Made by a program: the position numbers and the translations under genes
Shown: positions 4,794-5,025 of the stretch, in pieces
Numbering within the stretch: position 1 is the first letter of the stretch
Layout: each line of letters begins with the position of its first letter
Notes under the pieces: generated by a model
The model's input: only the letters and a program-made list of their open reading frames with translations
Told to the model about the DNA's origin: nothing
Databases searched by the model: none
NCBI GenBank assembly: GCA_001898095.1
Contig: MKSH01000171.1
Span: 20,110-25,134, forward strand
Origin: Solirubrobacterales bacterium 70-9
Lineage (GTDB): Bacteria; Actinomycetota; Thermoleophilia; Solirubrobacterales; 70-9
DNA length: 5,025 nt
Reading direction: 5' to 3'

Positions 4794-5025
4794 ACCAGCG
4801 CACCCTGGACCTCATGCGGCCCCACGGCCGCGACCTCTCAGAGCACGAGCTGATCACCGTCGCGACCCAGATCGCGGCACGTTCGGAGCTCTGGACGGAA
4901 TGCGTGTCCCACGACCCGCAGCAGCGGACCTACGAGCAGCTGCTCCGCGACGAGCACCTCGACGTCTGGCTGCTCTGCTGGTCGCGCGACCACGACACCG
5001 GCTTCCACGACCACGACCTCTCGGC
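4790..5025 (+). CDS. Cysteine dioxygenase family protein (cupin), N-terminal part, cut by the window end
   Basis: The GTG start at 4790 sits in a GTGA overlap with the amidohydrolase stop and behind a strong ribosome binding site. The frame stays open for 78 codons to the right edge. The N-terminal part is helical (SEHELITVATQIAAR), and YEQLLRDEHLDVWLLCWSRDHDTGFHDHDLS follows. This matches the cysteine dioxygenase pattern, in which a beta strand ending in CW leads to the HxH iron ligands, here His73 and His75. Such enzymes are non-haem Fe(II) cupins that oxidise cysteine, or a related thiol such as 3-mercaptopropionate, to a sulfinate with O2. The third His ligand and the residues that select the thiol lie beyond the edge, so the substrate is open. 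Pairing with the amidohydrolase behind a shared dyad-bearing promoter suggests regulated thiol catabolism. Confidence 0.82.
   Translation, partial: MNQRTLDLMRPHGRDLSEHELITVATQIAARSELWTECVSHDPQQRTYEQLLRDEHLDVWLLCWSRDHDTGFHDHDLS

Overview
This window is GC-rich bacterial DNA (roughly 70-80% G+C in most genes by hand counts of 60-base lines). Every gene reads on the + strand. The gene content suggests an actinobacterium, perhaps of the Thermoleophilia/Solirubrobacterales type: a luciferase-like (LLM) oxidoreductase tail, an MpaB/DUF2236 oxygenase, a cysteine dioxygenase, GTG starts, TANNNT -10 elements and nearly leaderless starts. The taxonomy is inference; no rRNA or other marker gene is present.

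Layout. (1) Bases 1-239 hold the 3' end of an LLM-class oxidoreductase gene. (2) A 207-base gap follows, with a GC-rich hairpin and a candidate leaderless promoter. (3) A two-gene unit at 447-2332 encodes an AHL-lactonase-like metallo-beta-lactamase-fold hydrolase and an N-acetylglucosamine-6-phosphate deacetylase (NagA), joined by an ATGA stop/start overlap. (4) A hicB-hicA toxin-antitoxin pair at 2422-2876 has the antitoxin first and a GTGA overlap; it is visibly lower in G+C than its neighbours. (5) An MpaB/DUF2236 family oxygenase gene at about 2869-3783 starts within or just after hicA. (6) A second two-gene unit begins at 3819 with an amidohydrolase_2-type protein. It overlaps a GTG-started cysteine dioxygenase gene by four bases, and that gene runs off the window. 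The unit's start lies in an AT-rich patch with a perfect 6+6 inverted repeat across the probable -10 and the start codon.

The genes do not form one pathway. NagA gives amino-sugar recycling (GlcNAc-6-P to GlcN-6-P), and the lactonase-like enzyme is tightly coupled to it. HicBA is a self-contained RNA-targeting toxin module. The amidohydrolase/cysteine dioxygenase pair points to sulfur or thiol catabolism under a dedicated regulator.

I found no clearly new multi-gene system. The best leads are the dyad-controlled amidohydrolase/cysteine dioxygenase operon, whose hydrolase has Met where the family has a catalytic His, and the unexplained coupling of a lactonase-like hydrolase to NagA. No RNA gene, CRISPR array, insertion sequence or attachment site was seen, and no gene-free stretch exceeds about 210 bases.
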